A stretch of 64,000 bases of DNA from Leucobacter allii (GTDB lineage: Bacteria; Actinomycetota; Actinomycetes; Actinomycetales; Microbacteriaceae): positions 2,046,001 through 2,110,000 of the forward strand of contig NZ_CP095045.1 in NCBI RefSeq assembly GCF_022919155.1. The letters run 5' to 3'. The notes under the pieces are model-generated. The model saw only the letters and a list, made by a program, of their open reading frames with translations. It had not been told where the DNA came from and did no database searches. Below, piece by piece: positions 34,475 to 43,446 of this stretch (positions are counted from its first letter, which is position 1; every line of letters begins with the position of its first letter). The position numbers and the translations under genes are program-made.

Positions 34475-35575
34475 ATGACCACCGCGCAGCAGATCGTCTT
34501 CACCGCCCCCGGCACGATCGAGGTGCAGACGAACCCGGTCCCCGTCGTCGGCGACGACGACCTTCTCGTCCGCGTCCGCCGGGTGGGGATCTGCGCCACG
34601 GATCTCCACGTGCTCGACGGGCACATCGGCGACCCGTTCCCGGTCGTCCCCGGCCACGAGTTCGTCGGCGAGGTCGCTCGGATCGGCGAGCGGGCGCGCA
34701 CCGCGCGCGGGCTCGAGGTCGGCGACCACGTCGCGGTCGAGATGCTGCTCCCCTGCGGCACCTGCGACTGGTGCCGGCGCGGCGAGTACAATATCTGCGC
34801 CGAGGACGACGTCGTGAACGGCGGCCCCGGTCGCCAGTACGGGATCAGCCTGACCCAGGCGCAGGCTCCCGGCTTCTGGGGCGGCTACGCGGAGCTCCTG
34901 TTCGTACCCCGCGGCGCGATCGTGCACTGCTTGGACCCGGCGATCCCCTGGGACGCCGCGGCGCTCGTCGAGCCGCTCGCCGTCGCCTGCCGCTGCGTTG
35001 CGCGCGGCGGCGTCTCGCTCGGCGACGACGTCGTCATCATCGGCCCCGGGCCCGTGGGCTTGCTCGCGGCCGCCGCCGCCCGAGAGGCCGGCGCGCGCCG
35101 TGTGATCCTCGTCGGCACCCGCGACGAGCGGCTCGCCCGGGGCGCCGGCTTCGGCGTCGACGCGGTCATCAACACCCGTTCCAGTGACGATCCGATCGCC
35201 GAGCTGCGCGGACTGCTGGACGGCCGTCTCGCCGACGTCGTGATCGAGATCGCCGGCGTCGCCGAGGCGCAGCAGCAGGCGGTGCGCATGACCCGCCGCG
35301 GGGGTCGCACGGTGCTCGCGGGCGCCATCGGCAGCCGGGTGCCCGTGGCCTTCCTCCAGGACGAGGACATTCTGCTGCGGGAGGTCGAGATCGTCGCGTC
35401 CTTCCTCTCCGCCGGCGGCTTCACGCCCGCCATCGGCCTGCTCGCGCGCGCGGAGTACCCCTTCGCGGAGCTCGTCAGCCACCGGTTCCCGCTCGAGCGA
35501 GCAGCGGAGGCGCTCGATCTCGTGCGCGGCAAGCGGGACGGCGTGATGAAGGCCGTGCTGCTGCCGAACGGCTGA
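34475..35575 (+). CDS. Zinc-dependent alcohol dehydrogenase (medium-chain family)
   Basis: MDR enzyme of 366 residues. The catalytic zinc site is suggested by GICATDLHVLDGH and the following GHE. The structural zinc site is CGTCDWCRRGEYNIC with four cysteines. The nucleotide fold is VIIGPGPVGLLAAAAAREAGA, with VGTRDERL after the second strand. It would oxidise an alcohol or polyol with NAD(P). GAGGAG precedes the ATG. A MoaF-like gene follows after 71 bases. Confidence 0.9.
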   Translation: MTTAQQIVFTAPGTIEVQTNPVPVVGDDDLLVRVRRVGICATDLHVLDGHIGDPFPVVPGHEFVGEVARIGERARTARGLEVGDHVAVEMLLPCGTCDWCRRGEYNICAEDDVVNGGPGRQYGISLTQAQAPGFWGGYAELLFVPRGAIVHCLDPAIPWDAAALVEPLAVACRCVARGGVSLGDDVVIIGPGPVGLLAAAAAREAGARRVILVGTRDERLARGAGFGVDAVINTRSSDDPIAELRGLLDGRLADVVIEIAGVAEAQQQAVRMTRRGGRTVLAGAIGSRVPVAFLQDEDILLREVEIVASFLSAGGFTPAIGLLARAEYPFAELVSHRFPLERAAEALDLVRGKRDGVMKAVLLPNG

Positions 35576-35646
35576 CCCCGACGGCGTCGGCCCGTCCGGC
35601 GACGTCCAATGACTTCCCATCCCACGCACATCGAAGGAGACGACAC

Positions 35647-36476
35647 ATGAATACGACCCCCAGGAAGCACAGGTCGGCGCACTGGCCGAGGACCGTCGAG
35701 GCGTCGACGACTGGGCGAGCTACGACGAGTTCGCCGCGGGCATCGACACCTACCGGCTGCCCGGCGTCTCACTCGCGGGGCGGAGCCTCCGCCTCACGCT
35801 GGCCGACGGCGGCACCATCGCCGCCGAGTTCACGGACGGCACCGTCGCGTGGAGCGCGACGGGCGCCCTCGACGAGGCGGGGGCGGAGGATCCCTACGAT
35901 GCCGTGCAGATCCGCGAGGGCGTGTACTTCCTCAATCTGCCGCTCGAGTCCCGGGAACGCGAGGCGCTCACCATCGTGTGGAGCGAGCGCACCGGGCGCG
36001 CGATCGTCACCCGCTCGCGCATCGACTCCGAGAAGGTGGCGGGCGAACCGCAGGTGAAGCAGGACTTCACGGCGGCCACGGTCGACGGTGCGGAGCCGAA
36101 CGGCGAGGTACCCGCGGAGTCGCGCGACCTCATCGGCATGCGCAACATCTACCGCTACAGCCCCGAGCACCTCTACGAGCACGTCTACATGTCGACCGAG
36201 CGATATGCCTGGCAGAACCTGCAGGGCGTGCAGCGCGGGCACGGCGACATGGATCTGTCGACGGTCTGGAAGCTGGACGACGGGCTGTACCTGTTCTGCT
36301 TCCGCGAGTTCCGCATCTCGGTCGCGAGCGTGTGGCTGCATGATCTCGGCTACAACCTCATGACGACTGGAATCTTCCTCGGCATCAACGGCGCCGGCGA
36401 GTCCGAGCACAGCCGCGCGGGCGGACACATCTACCCGCTGGGCGTCGTGCGCTACCCGGACGCCCAGCCCGTCTGA
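35647..36476 (+). pseudogene. MoaF family gene with an apparent frameshift near the start
   Basis: The ATG at 35647 has a good AAGGAG site but its frame encodes an unrelated arginine/serine-rich string. The family protein is in another frame: DDWASYDEFAAGIDTYRLPG, then LRLTLADGGTIAAEF, DAVQIREGVYFLNLP and NIYRYSPEHLYEHVYMS, ending at 36476. That frame has no ATG or GTG until 35904, which would remove the N-terminal barrel. Adding one C to the five-C run at 35657-35661 joins the ATG to the conserved frame without a break. So it is either a real frameshift, a slippage-controlled gene or a base-calling error. MoaF proteins are small lipocalin-like proteins of uncertain role, known from an operon with tyramine oxidase. 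Its end overlaps the convergent AraC gene by 25 bases. Confidence 0.75.
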
Positions 36477-37417
36477 GCACCCTCCCCGGTCCGACCCGAG
36501 CGCGCCGCGGACGCCTCCGGCTGTCGCGCCGCGCCCCGCAGCTCGCTCGGGCTCGCACCGTATCTCGCCCGGAACGCCCGCGCAAACACCGACGGCGAGC
36601 CGAACCCGCAGGCGGCCGCGACGTCGCTCACGGTGCGACGAGCGCCCTCGGCCAGGAGCGCGCGCGCCCGGTCGAGTCGCGCGCCGAGGATCGCGGCCCC
36701 CGGGCTGCCACCGTGCTCCGCGAACACGCGGCGGAGGTGCCGCTCGGAAAGGTGAACGGCGCGGGCAAGCGCCGGCACGTCGAAGTCCGGGTGGGGCAAT
36801 CCGGAGTCGATCGCGGCGACGGCGCGCGAGTACAGCACGTCGGAGCCACGTTCGCCGATGAGGAGGCCCCTGCAGTAGTCGGCGAGCCGCTCGGTCGAGG
36901 GTGGATCACCCTCGGGCGCGTCGAGCAACCGGAGCGCTTCGTCGGTGATGAGGCCGGCCTGCCCGCTGCTCGCGGTCACCTCGGGGGCCGCGAGCGGAGC
37001 ACGCCCCCACTCATCGTGCACCGTACTGGCATCGAGATCGACGATGAGCAGATCCACGTCCCGATCGAATCCGAGGAGGTAGGGGTGCATCGTCGAGTAC
37101 ACGAAGGCGTCGCCCGGACGGAGCATCTGCATGCCCTCCGCATGGTAGATGAATGCGGAACCGCGCAGCAGCGTGCTCACGAAGACCGAGTGCTTGGGAA
37201 CCGCGGAGATGCTCTGCGCGTTGCGATCGATGATGTGCCGGGCGGCCTGGATGCGCGTGATCACGCTGCCGGCGAGCGACTGCTGCATGGAGATCGCGTT
37301 GAACGCGTCGGGCTTCGGCGTCGAGCAGCGCAGCCCGACGAGGGAGGACTGGTTCCAGGACTCCCAGAACTCGATCCGGTGCTTCGCCTCCACGTGCTCG
37401 GTCGTCGTGATGTGCAC
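36452..37417 (-). CDS. AraC family regulator
   Basis: Regulator of 321 residues. The C-terminal third carries the two helix-turn-helix motifs of AraC proteins (FDVPALARAVHLSERHLRRVF and TVSDVAAACGFGSPSVFARAF, in pieces), followed by the conserved YGASPSELR. The N-terminal half is the AraC_binding_2 type with SAFIYHAEGMQMLRPGDAFVYST. The GTG start at 37417 has AAGGAG five bases upstream. It is convergent with the MoaF and alcohol dehydrogenase genes and divergent from another AraC gene. Confidence 0.88.
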   Translation of the reverse strand: MHITTTEHVEAKHRIEFWESWNQSSLVGLRCSTPKPDAFNAISMQQSLAGSVITRIQAARHIIDRNAQSISAVPKHSVFVSTLLRGSAFIYHAEGMQMLRPGDAFVYSTMHPYLLGFDRDVDLLIVDLDASTVHDEWGRAPLAAPEVTASSGQAGLITDEALRLLDAPEGDPPSTERLADYCRGLLIGERGSDVLYSRAVAAIDSGLPHPDFDVPALARAVHLSERHLRRVFAEHGGSPGAAILGARLDRARALLAEGARRTVSDVAAACGFGSPSVFARAFRARYGASPSELRGAARQPEASAARSGRTGEGAQTGWASG

Positions 37418-37518
37418 GCCCGCTCCTTACGCTTGCGTCCGCCCGGAGTCTGCCCGGACGCGGCCGGCGCGGGTGCGTGTCTCACGCCGCCGTCGCCGTC
37501 ACTGCCGAGTATAGGCCT

Positions 37519-37532
37519 GTACGGCGCCGTAC
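37519..37532. promoter_or_regulatory. 14-bp perfect palindrome between two araC-type genes
   Basis: GTACGGCGCCGTAC is exactly self-complementary, and its right half continues as a direct copy, TACGGCGCCGG. It lies in the 173-bp gap between divergent AraC-type regulators, close to a TATAGG element at 37511. It may be an operator for one of them. Confidence 0.4.
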
Positions 37533-37590
37533 GGCGCCGGTCCGCCTCGCGGTACCACGGTGTATCCTGATCCGGAAGAGGTGAGAGTTC

Positions 37591-38556
37591 ATGCAGATTG
37601 CAGCGTCGCAGGATGTCCCGAGGTCTCGTCCCCATATCGCGCAAGCCGATTCGCTGAGCGCCTTCCAGGCGCAGGTCAGCGCCTCATTCGTGCCTCTGGA
37701 GGTCACCGCGGATCGAGGCGAGCCGTTCGTCGCGAGGCTGAGCTCGGCCGAGGCCGACGACGTCATCTTCACCGAGGTCGCGGCGAAACCGCACCTCGTC
37801 GAACGCACCGCCGGGACGATCGCGAACGGTGGCGCCGGGTACTACAAGCTGAGCCTGCTGCTCTCGGGCAGCAGCATCCTCGTGCAAGACGGCCGGGAGG
37901 TAGTGATGCGACCGGGGGACCTGTCGGTCTACGACACCTCCCGTCCGTACTCGCTGCTGTTCGGTGAGGACTTCCGCAATCTCATCATGATGTTCCCGAA
38001 GGATCGGCTCGAGCTGCCGATCCCGCTCACCGAGCAGCTGACGGCGGTCTCTCTGAATCAGCAGCACTCCGCGCTCACGCCGGTGATCACGGCGTTCCTC
38101 TCGCAGTTCCCCGCGCAGCTGTCCCCGCTCACCGACGAGGTACGGACGAAGCTCGCCCACACGAGCCTCGATCTGCTCGGCACGCTCTTCTCGAGCATCC
38201 TCGATGCCGATCCCGGGCAGCGGGATCCGCGGCAGCTGCTCCTGCAGAAGATCACGAAGCACATCGATCAGCATCTCGCCTCCCCGACGCTGTCGCCGGG
38301 AAGCATCGCCGCGGCGCACTACATCTCGACCCGGCACCTGCACGCGCTGTTCCGTGAGGCGGACATGACGGTGTCGACCTGGATCCGGGAGCGCCGACTG
38401 GAGCGCTGCCGCGCCGATCTGCTCGACCCTGTGCTCGCCGACCGCACCGTCTCCTCCATCGCCTCGCGTTGGAGCTTCACCGACGCGGCGCACTTCAGCC
38501 GGCTGTTCAAGACCACCTACGGCGTCTCCCCCAGCGAGCTGCGCCGCCGGGGCTGA
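37591..38556 (+). CDS. AraC family regulator
   Basis: Second AraC protein of 321 residues, only distantly similar to its divergent neighbour. The N-terminal cupin-like domain has GYYKLSLLLSGSSILVQDGREVVMRPGDLSVYDTSRPY (in pieces). The C-terminus has the double helix-turn-helix with YISTRHLHALFRE and WSFTDAAHFSRLFKTTYGVSPSELR. It lies 229 bases upstream of the branched-chain-type ABC operon and probably controls that transporter. Confidence 0.88.
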   Translation: MQIAASQDVPRSRPHIAQADSLSAFQAQVSASFVPLEVTADRGEPFVARLSSAEADDVIFTEVAAKPHLVERTAGTIANGGAGYYKLSLLLSGSSILVQDGREVVMRPGDLSVYDTSRPYSLLFGEDFRNLIMMFPKDRLELPIPLTEQLTAVSLNQQHSALTPVITAFLSQFPAQLSPLTDEVRTKLAHTSLDLLGTLFSSILDADPGQRDPRQLLLQKITKHIDQHLASPTLSPGSIAAAHYISTRHLHALFREADMTVSTWIRERRLERCRADLLDPVLADRTVSSIASRWSFTDAAHFSRLFKTTYGVSPSELRRRG

Positions 38557-38785
38557 GAGCCCCCTCCTCCGCCGGGGCCGAGGGCTCCGCTGCCGCTGCG
38601 GCTGAACCGCGCGTCGGCGTCGCCGCCGAGCGGGGCGGATTGCGCCGTGGCGCACACCCGTTGACTCTCACGGCGCTCCCGCGTCCGGGGTCTCCTGCGC
38701 GCGTCCGCCGCTCCCTACGCTGATGCCGAGGCGCGGTGCAGGCGCGCGCCCTTCGATCAACGACGATCCGAGAAGAGGACATCTC

Positions 38786-39967
38786 ATGAAGAAACGCTTG
38801 ACCGGCATCGCCGCGCTCACCGCGATCGGGGCGCTCGCCCTCAGCGGCTGCGCGGGCGGAGGAGGCGGGGGCGACGACGCCCCGATCAAGATCGGCTCCG
38901 TGAACTCCATCAGCGGCGCGGCCACCTTCCCGGAGGCCTCGGAGGCCGCCCAGGCCGTGTTCGACCGGGTCAACGCCGAGGGCGGAGTGAACGGTCACCA
39001 GATCGAATACAAGACGATCGACGACAAGGGCGATCCGGCGACTGCCACCGCTGCGGCGCGGGAGCTCGTCGGCAGCGACGAGGTCGTCGCGCTCGTCGGC
39101 GGCGCCTCGCTCATCGAATGCGAGATCAACCAGGACTACTACGCGCAGGAGAACGTGCTCTCGATGCCGGGCATCGGCGTGGATACGGGCTGCTTCAACA
39201 CGCCGAACATCGCTCCGGTGAACCTCGGCCCGTTCAACGACATGACCCTCACCCTGCTGAACGGCTCGGAGAATCTCGGGCTCGAGGACATCTGCGTGCT
39301 GCTCGAGATCGCCGGCTCCACCGAACCGGCGTACCGCGCGGGCATCGAGCGCTGGACCGAGATCACCGGCAAGGAGCCGATGTACGTCGACGCGAGCGTC
39401 CCCTACGGTGGCTCCGACTACACCCCCTACATCGTGAAGGCCAAACAGTCCGGCTGCGAGGCGATCGCCGTCAACGCCGTCGAGCCCGACGCCATCGGCC
39501 AGGTCAAGGCGGCGCAGGCCCAGGGCTGGGACGACGTCACCTTCCTCTTCCTCACGAGCGTCTACAGCGAGAACTTCGCCGAGGCCCTCGACTGGACGGG
39601 GGCGGGCGTGCACGTGCCCGCCGAGTTCTACCCCTTCACGGAGGAGAACGAGGCGAACGACGACTGGCGGGAGCTCATGACGGAGAACGACATCGCGCTC
39701 ACCTCCTTCAGCCAGGGCGGCTACCTCGCGGCGATGAACTTCGTGGAGGTACTCGAGGGCATGGACGGCGACATCACCCGCGAGAGCGTCACCGAGGCGC
39801 TCCAAAACATGGAGCCGATCGAGAACCCGATGGTCGCCTTCCCCTACCAGTTCACGGACATCGCGGCGCAGGAGTTCCAGCCCGGCGGCTGGCCGGTCGT
39901 ACTGGAGTCGGGCAGCAACGCCTGGAAGCAGTCGGCCGACGACTGGCTGATGATCCCCTCGTCCTGA
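38786..39967 (+). CDS. ABC transporter solute-binding lipoprotein, branched-chain amino acid type
   Basis: Periplasmic-binding-protein-like lipoprotein of 393 residues. The signal peptide ends at LSGC (Cys about 22) and is followed by a glycine-rich spacer. The mature part starts PIKIGSVNSISGAATFPEA, typical of family 6 (LivJ-like) receptors. This group also binds aromatic acids and amides. The ATG at 38786 has GAAGAGGA upstream; an earlier in-frame ATG lacks a signal sequence. A strong hairpin and a short ORF separate it from the permease, which would give excess binding protein. Confidence 0.9.
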   Translation: MKKRLTGIAALTAIGALALSGCAGGGGGGDDAPIKIGSVNSISGAATFPEASEAAQAVFDRVNAEGGVNGHQIEYKTIDDKGDPATATAAARELVGSDEVVALVGGASLIECEINQDYYAQENVLSMPGIGVDTGCFNTPNIAPVNLGPFNDMTLTLLNGSENLGLEDICVLLEIAGSTEPAYRAGIERWTEITGKEPMYVDASVPYGGSDYTPYIVKAKQSGCEAIAVNAVEPDAIGQVKAAQAQGWDDVTFLFLTSVYSENFAEALDWTGAGVHVPAEFYPFTEENEANDDWRELMTENDIALTSFSQGGYLAAMNFVEVLEGMDGDITRESVTEALQNMEPIENPMVAFPYQFTDIAAQEFQPGGWPVVLESGSNAWKQSADDWLMIPSS

Positions 39968-39981
39968 CGACGACCGACCTC

Positions 39982-40020
39982 GCGCGGTGCCGCGGAGCCG
40001 AGCGCTCCGCGGCACCGCGC
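39982..40020 (+). terminator. Perfect 17-bp hairpin between binding-protein and permease genes
   Basis: GCGCGGTGCCGCGGAGC at 39982-39998 is exactly complementary to 40004-40020, with a five-base loop. It starts 15 bases after the binding-protein stop. In ABC operons such stems let the binding-protein mRNA accumulate by partial termination or 3'-end protection. Confidence 0.7.
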
Positions 40021-40044
40021 CTCCCGCATCCCGAAGGATACGCA

Positions 40045-40086
40045 ATGACCCCCCACTCCCCTCGCGCCGCCGGAGGCCGGCGGTGA
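40045..40086 (+). CDS. 13-residue leader peptide ORF, coupled to the permease
   Basis: An ATG at 40045 with GAAGGA seven bases upstream encodes MTPHSPRAAGGRR and stops at TGA 40084-40086. That stop overlaps the GTG start of the LivH-type permease as GTGA. The permease frame itself has no ATG nearby. Translation of this short ORF would bring ribosomes to the permease start. It may instead be a remnant of the real start after a frame change. Confidence 0.45.
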   Translation: MTPHSPRAAGGRR

Positions 40087-40955
40087 ACGGCGCGCTGCTG
40101 CAAGGCGCCCTCGCCGGACTCGCCTCGGGCGGACTGTACGCCGTGCTCGCGGTGACCCTCACGCTGATGTCCCGCCTCGTGCGCGTCGTGAACTTCGCGC
40201 AGGCCGCGACCGGCATGTTCGCCGCGTTCTCGGCGGTGTGGCTCGCGAGCTCGCTCGGCCTCCCGGTCTGGCTGGCGACCGTCGCGGGCGTCGTCATCGG
40301 CGCGCTGCTGAGCGCGGTCATCGGCTGGATCGCGGCGACCTGGCTCTCCGAGTCCTCGGTGACGCTGCGCTCGGCGATGACCGTCGCGCCGCTGCTCATG
40401 CTCATCTCGCTCTCGTTCATCCTGTTCGGCAACAAGCCCCAACCGTTCTCCCCGCTCCTGTCCGGCGCCGCCTTCACGGCCGCTGGCGTGGTCGTGAGCT
40501 GGGTGACCGTGGTGATGGTGATCCTCGCGATCGTCGTTGCGGCCGCGTGCGCGCTACTGCTGCAGCGGACGACGATCGGCACCCGGCTGCGCGCGCTGTC
40601 GGAGCGGCCGACCACGGCCGAGTTGATCGGGATCGCGGCGAAGCCGCTGTCGATCGGCGTCTGGGCCGTGACCGGCGCGATTTCGGCCATCACGATCATG
40701 GTCATCGCGCCGTCCCAGTCCAACGACGCGGTGAGCCTGTCGATGCTCATCATCCCCGCCTCCGCCGCCGCCCTGCTCGGCGGCTTCCGCCGCCTCGACC
40801 TCGCGGTCGTCGGCGGGCTCGCGCTCGGCATGATCACCGGCATCGTCGCCCAGCTCCCGAGCGTGCAGTTCGTGCGCAACTTCATCCCGTTCCTGTTCAT
40901 CGTGTTGCTGCTGCTCTGGTCGCAGCGGAAGGAGGTGTGGGGTGAAGCTCGCTGA
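40083..40955 (+). CDS. ABC transporter permease, LivH type
   Basis: Membrane subunit of 290 residues starting at GTG. It opens with GALAGLASGGLYAVLAVTLTLM and VVNFAQAATGMFAAF, the usual LivH pattern, with about eight helices. The ATPase-contact loop is RALSERPTTAELIGI. Its 3' end overlaps the start of the fused permease-ATPase gene by 14 bases. GGAGG lies upstream of the GTG. Confidence 0.9.
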   Translation: MNGALLQGALAGLASGGLYAVLAVTLTLMSRLVRVVNFAQAATGMFAAFSAVWLASSLGLPVWLATVAGVVIGALLSAVIGWIAATWLSESSVTLRSAMTVAPLLMLISLSFILFGNKPQPFSPLLSGAAFTAAGVVVSWVTVVMVILAIVVAAACALLLQRTTIGTRLRALSERPTTAELIGIAAKPLSIGVWAVTGAISAITIMVIAPSQSNDAVSLSMLIIPASAAALLGGFRRLDLAVVGGLALGMITGIVAQLPSVQFVRNFIPFLFIVLLLLWSQRKEVWGEAR

Positions 40956-42696
40956 CCGCCGCCTGTCCGCGCTCCTCCCGGTCCTCGTCGCGATCCTCGC
41001 GGTCGCCGTCGGCTGGGGGCTGAGCGTCGGCCTCTCCGGCTACTACGTCTTCCTCGGCATCAGCGCCGTCACCGCGATCATCGCGGTGCTCGGCCTCGGC
41101 GTCGTCACCGGCTCCGCCGGCATCATCGCCCTCTCCCAGCTCACCTTCGCCGCGATCGGCGCGTGGGTGGTCGCCTGGATGAGCCTCAACGAGGTGCCGG
41201 GCGGCTTCGCGGTGTGGCTGCTCGCGGGCGGCATCGCCGGCGGGCTCGCGGGGATCCTCATCGGGCTGCCCGCCCTGCGCCTGCGCGGCGTCAACCTCGC
41301 CGTCGTCACCCTCGGCTTCGCCGCGGCGTTCGACGTCATGCTCGTGCAGGTCCAGTTCCCGGGCTCCGTCGACGGCATCTCGGTCACCCGCCCGGCCGCC
41401 TTCTCGAGCGACCGCGAGTACTTCTTCTTCGCGGTGATCGTGCTCGTCGTGTGCGCGCTCCTCGTGACGTGGATGCAACGCAGCCGGCTCGGCTCGAGCT
41501 GGAAGGCCGTCGCCTTCTCCGAGCGCGGCACCGCCGCGGTCGGGCAGAGCGTGAGCCTCGCGAAGCTCTCGGCATTCGCCGTGAGCGCCGCGCTCGGCGG
41601 GATCTCCGGCGGGCTCATCGCCGGCCAGGTCCAGCTCCCGTTCGCCTCGAGCTTCACCCCGATCCAGTCGCTCGCGCTGTACATCCTCGCGGTGATGAGC
41701 GGCGCCTACCTCATCGATATGGCCGTGTTCGGCGGCGTGCTGTGGGTGGTCGTGCCGGAGCTGCTGAAGAAGTGGGGCGTGCCGCAGGACTGGGGCTTCG
41801 TGATCTTCGGACTGCTCGGGATCCAGGCGCTCACGAGCGGTTCGAACCTCGGCGAGGTGATCCGCGGGGCGTTCCGGAAGCGGTCCCGCCGCCGGCTGAC
41901 CGCGGCGGTTCCGGAGGCCGCATCGACGACGGCGCTCGACGTGTTCGCGGTGCCCGAGGCCGCCGCACCGCTCCCGGCCGACGCCTCGCCGGTGCTCGAG
42001 GTCCGTGCGCTCGGCGTGCAGTTCGGCAGTCTGAAGGCCAACGACGACGTCTCCCTGCGGGTCGCCCCGCGCAGCATCATGGGGCTGATCGGACCGAATG
42101 GCGCGGGCAAGTCGACCTTCGTCGACGCCGTCAGCGGCTTCCTCCCCCGGCACACCGGCCAGGTGCTGCTCGACGGCGAGGACATCACCCGGCTCTCCCC
42201 CACGGCACGTGCCCGGCGCGGTCTCCGGCGCACCTTCCAGCAGGATCGCGTGCCACCGCAGCTCACCGTCGAGGCGTACGTCCGCTTCGTCGCCCGGAAA
42301 CGGCTCGATCGCGCGGAACTCGCGGAGGTGCTGAGCTTCATGGGCTGCCCGCCGCCGGAGGAGCCGCTGGCGAACGTCGACGTCGGCACGCGCCGGCTCG
42401 TCGAGGTCGCCGCCGCGGTGCTCGCCGGTCCCCGCGTACTCATCCTCGACGAGCCCGCCGCCGGGCTCTCGCACGAGGAGCACCTGCAGTTCGGTCACCG
42501 GCTGACGCGCATCCCTTCGCGCTTCGACACGGCCATCATCATCATCGAGCACGATCTCGACCTCGTCCGCTCGGTATGCACCGAGATCACCGTGCTCGAT
42601 TTCGGCAAGGTGCTCGCGCAGGGCCCGAGCGATCGCGTGCTCGAGGATCCGGCCGTCATCGCGGCCTACATGGGAGATGCGGAGACGATCCAATGA
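40942..42696 (+). CDS. Fused ABC permease and ATPase, LivM-LivG type
   Basis: Single chain of 584 residues. Residues 1 to about 310 are a LivM-like permease (SGYYVFLGISAVTAIIAVLGLGVVTGSAG and GIIALSQLTFAAIGAW, in pieces). After an alanine/proline-rich linker near 325-350, the rest is a LivG-like ATPase with Walker A GPNGAGKS and Walker B LILDEPAAGL. Its signature region reads VDVGTRRLVEVA, a weak form of the usual LSGGQ-like motif. The GTG start has GGAAGGAGG upstream. The fusion forces equal amounts of these two subunits. Confidence 0.9.
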   Translation: MKLADRRLSALLPVLVAILAVAVGWGLSVGLSGYYVFLGISAVTAIIAVLGLGVVTGSAGIIALSQLTFAAIGAWVVAWMSLNEVPGGFAVWLLAGGIAGGLAGILIGLPALRLRGVNLAVVTLGFAAAFDVMLVQVQFPGSVDGISVTRPAAFSSDREYFFFAVIVLVVCALLVTWMQRSRLGSSWKAVAFSERGTAAVGQSVSLAKLSAFAVSAALGGISGGLIAGQVQLPFASSFTPIQSLALYILAVMSGAYLIDMAVFGGVLWVVVPELLKKWGVPQDWGFVIFGLLGIQALTSGSNLGEVIRGAFRKRSRRRLTAAVPEAASTTALDVFAVPEAAAPLPADASPVLEVRALGVQFGSLKANDDVSLRVAPRSIMGLIGPNGAGKSTFVDAVSGFLPRHTGQVLLDGEDITRLSPTARARRGLRRTFQQDRVPPQLTVEAYVRFVARKRLDRAELAEVLSFMGCPPPEEPLANVDVGTRRLVEVAAAVLAGPRVLILDEPAAGLSHEEHLQFGHRLTRIPSRFDTAIIIIEHDLDLVRSVCTEITVLDFGKVLAQGPSDRVLEDPAVIAAYMGDAETIQ

Positions 42697-43388
42697 GCGC
42701 ACTGCACCTGTCCGGCGTCACTGTCAGCCGCGGCGCCGGACCCGTGATCTCGGGCGTCGACCTCGAGCTGCGGGCCGGGGAGATCCTCGCGCTCGTCGGC
42801 CCGAACGGCGCCGGCAAGACGAGCCTGCTCGAGGCGGTCTCGGGCGTCATCGAGCACTCCGCCGGCGAGCTGTCGATCGACGGGGAGTCCTTCGCCAAGC
42901 GCAGCCGCGTGCAGCGCTCGCGTGCGGGCATCGCGCACATCGAGCAGGGACGGGCGATCTTCCCCTCGCTCACCGTGCGCGAGAACATCATGCTCACCGC
43001 GAAGACCGAGGCGGCGCTGCAGGAGGTGCTCGCCTCCTTCCCCGAGCTGGAGAAGCGCATCGACGCGCCATCGGTGCTGCTGTCGGGCGGCGAGCAGCAG
43101 ATGGTGGTTCTCGCCCGCGCCTTCGCTTCGAAGCCCAGGTTCCTGCTCATCGACGAGATGTCGCTCGGCCTCGCCCCCGTCGTGTTCATGCGCCTGCTGC
43201 CGATCATCCAGCAGATCGCCACCTCGGGGGTGGGGGTGCTGCTCGTGGAGCAGTTCACGCATCTCGCGCTCGGGATCGCCGACGAAGCGATGGTCGTCGC
43301 GAGCGGTCACGTCAGCCACCCGCAGGGCGCGGCTCAGGCGCTGTCCGCGGATCCGGATCGGCTCAAGCGCGCGTATCTCGGCGGCTGA
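42693..43388 (+). CDS. ABC transporter ATPase, LivF type
   Basis: ATPase of 231 residues completing the importer. Walker A is GPNGAGKT, the signature is LLSGGEQQM and Walker B is FLLIDEMSLGLAP, matching LivF. PSLTVRENIML is also characteristic. The ATG overlaps the preceding stop as ATGA. A strong two-way terminator follows. Together with 38786-42696 this makes a full branched-chain-type importer, whose true substrate may be an amide or aromatic acid. Confidence 0.92.
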   Translation: MSALHLSGVTVSRGAGPVISGVDLELRAGEILALVGPNGAGKTSLLEAVSGVIEHSAGELSIDGESFAKRSRVQRSRAGIAHIEQGRAIFPSLTVRENIMLTAKTEAALQEVLASFPELEKRIDAPSVLLSGGEQQMVVLARAFASKPRFLLIDEMSLGLAPVVFMRLLPIIQQIATSGVGVLLVEQFTHLALGIADEAMVVASGHVSHPQGAAQALSADPDRLKRAYLGG

Positions 43389-43402
43389 CCCGGCGCGCTC
43401 TG

Positions 43403-43440
43403 GGACGGCGCCCGGGACCGTGCGGTCCCGGGCGCCGTCC
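43403..43440. terminator. Perfect 17-bp bidirectional terminator
   Basis: GGACGGCGCCCGGGACC at 43403-43419 is exactly complementary to 43424-43440, with a four-base loop. It lies between the LivF-type gene and the convergent SDR gene ending at 43447. Confidence 0.8.
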
Positions 43441-43446
43441 GGCGCG

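Noticed and set aside
35647..36057. Independent 136-residue protein from the ATG at 35647
   Set aside because: It is an arginine/serine-rich off-frame translation of the MoaF gene. Conservation is in the other frame, so a frameshift is the better reading.
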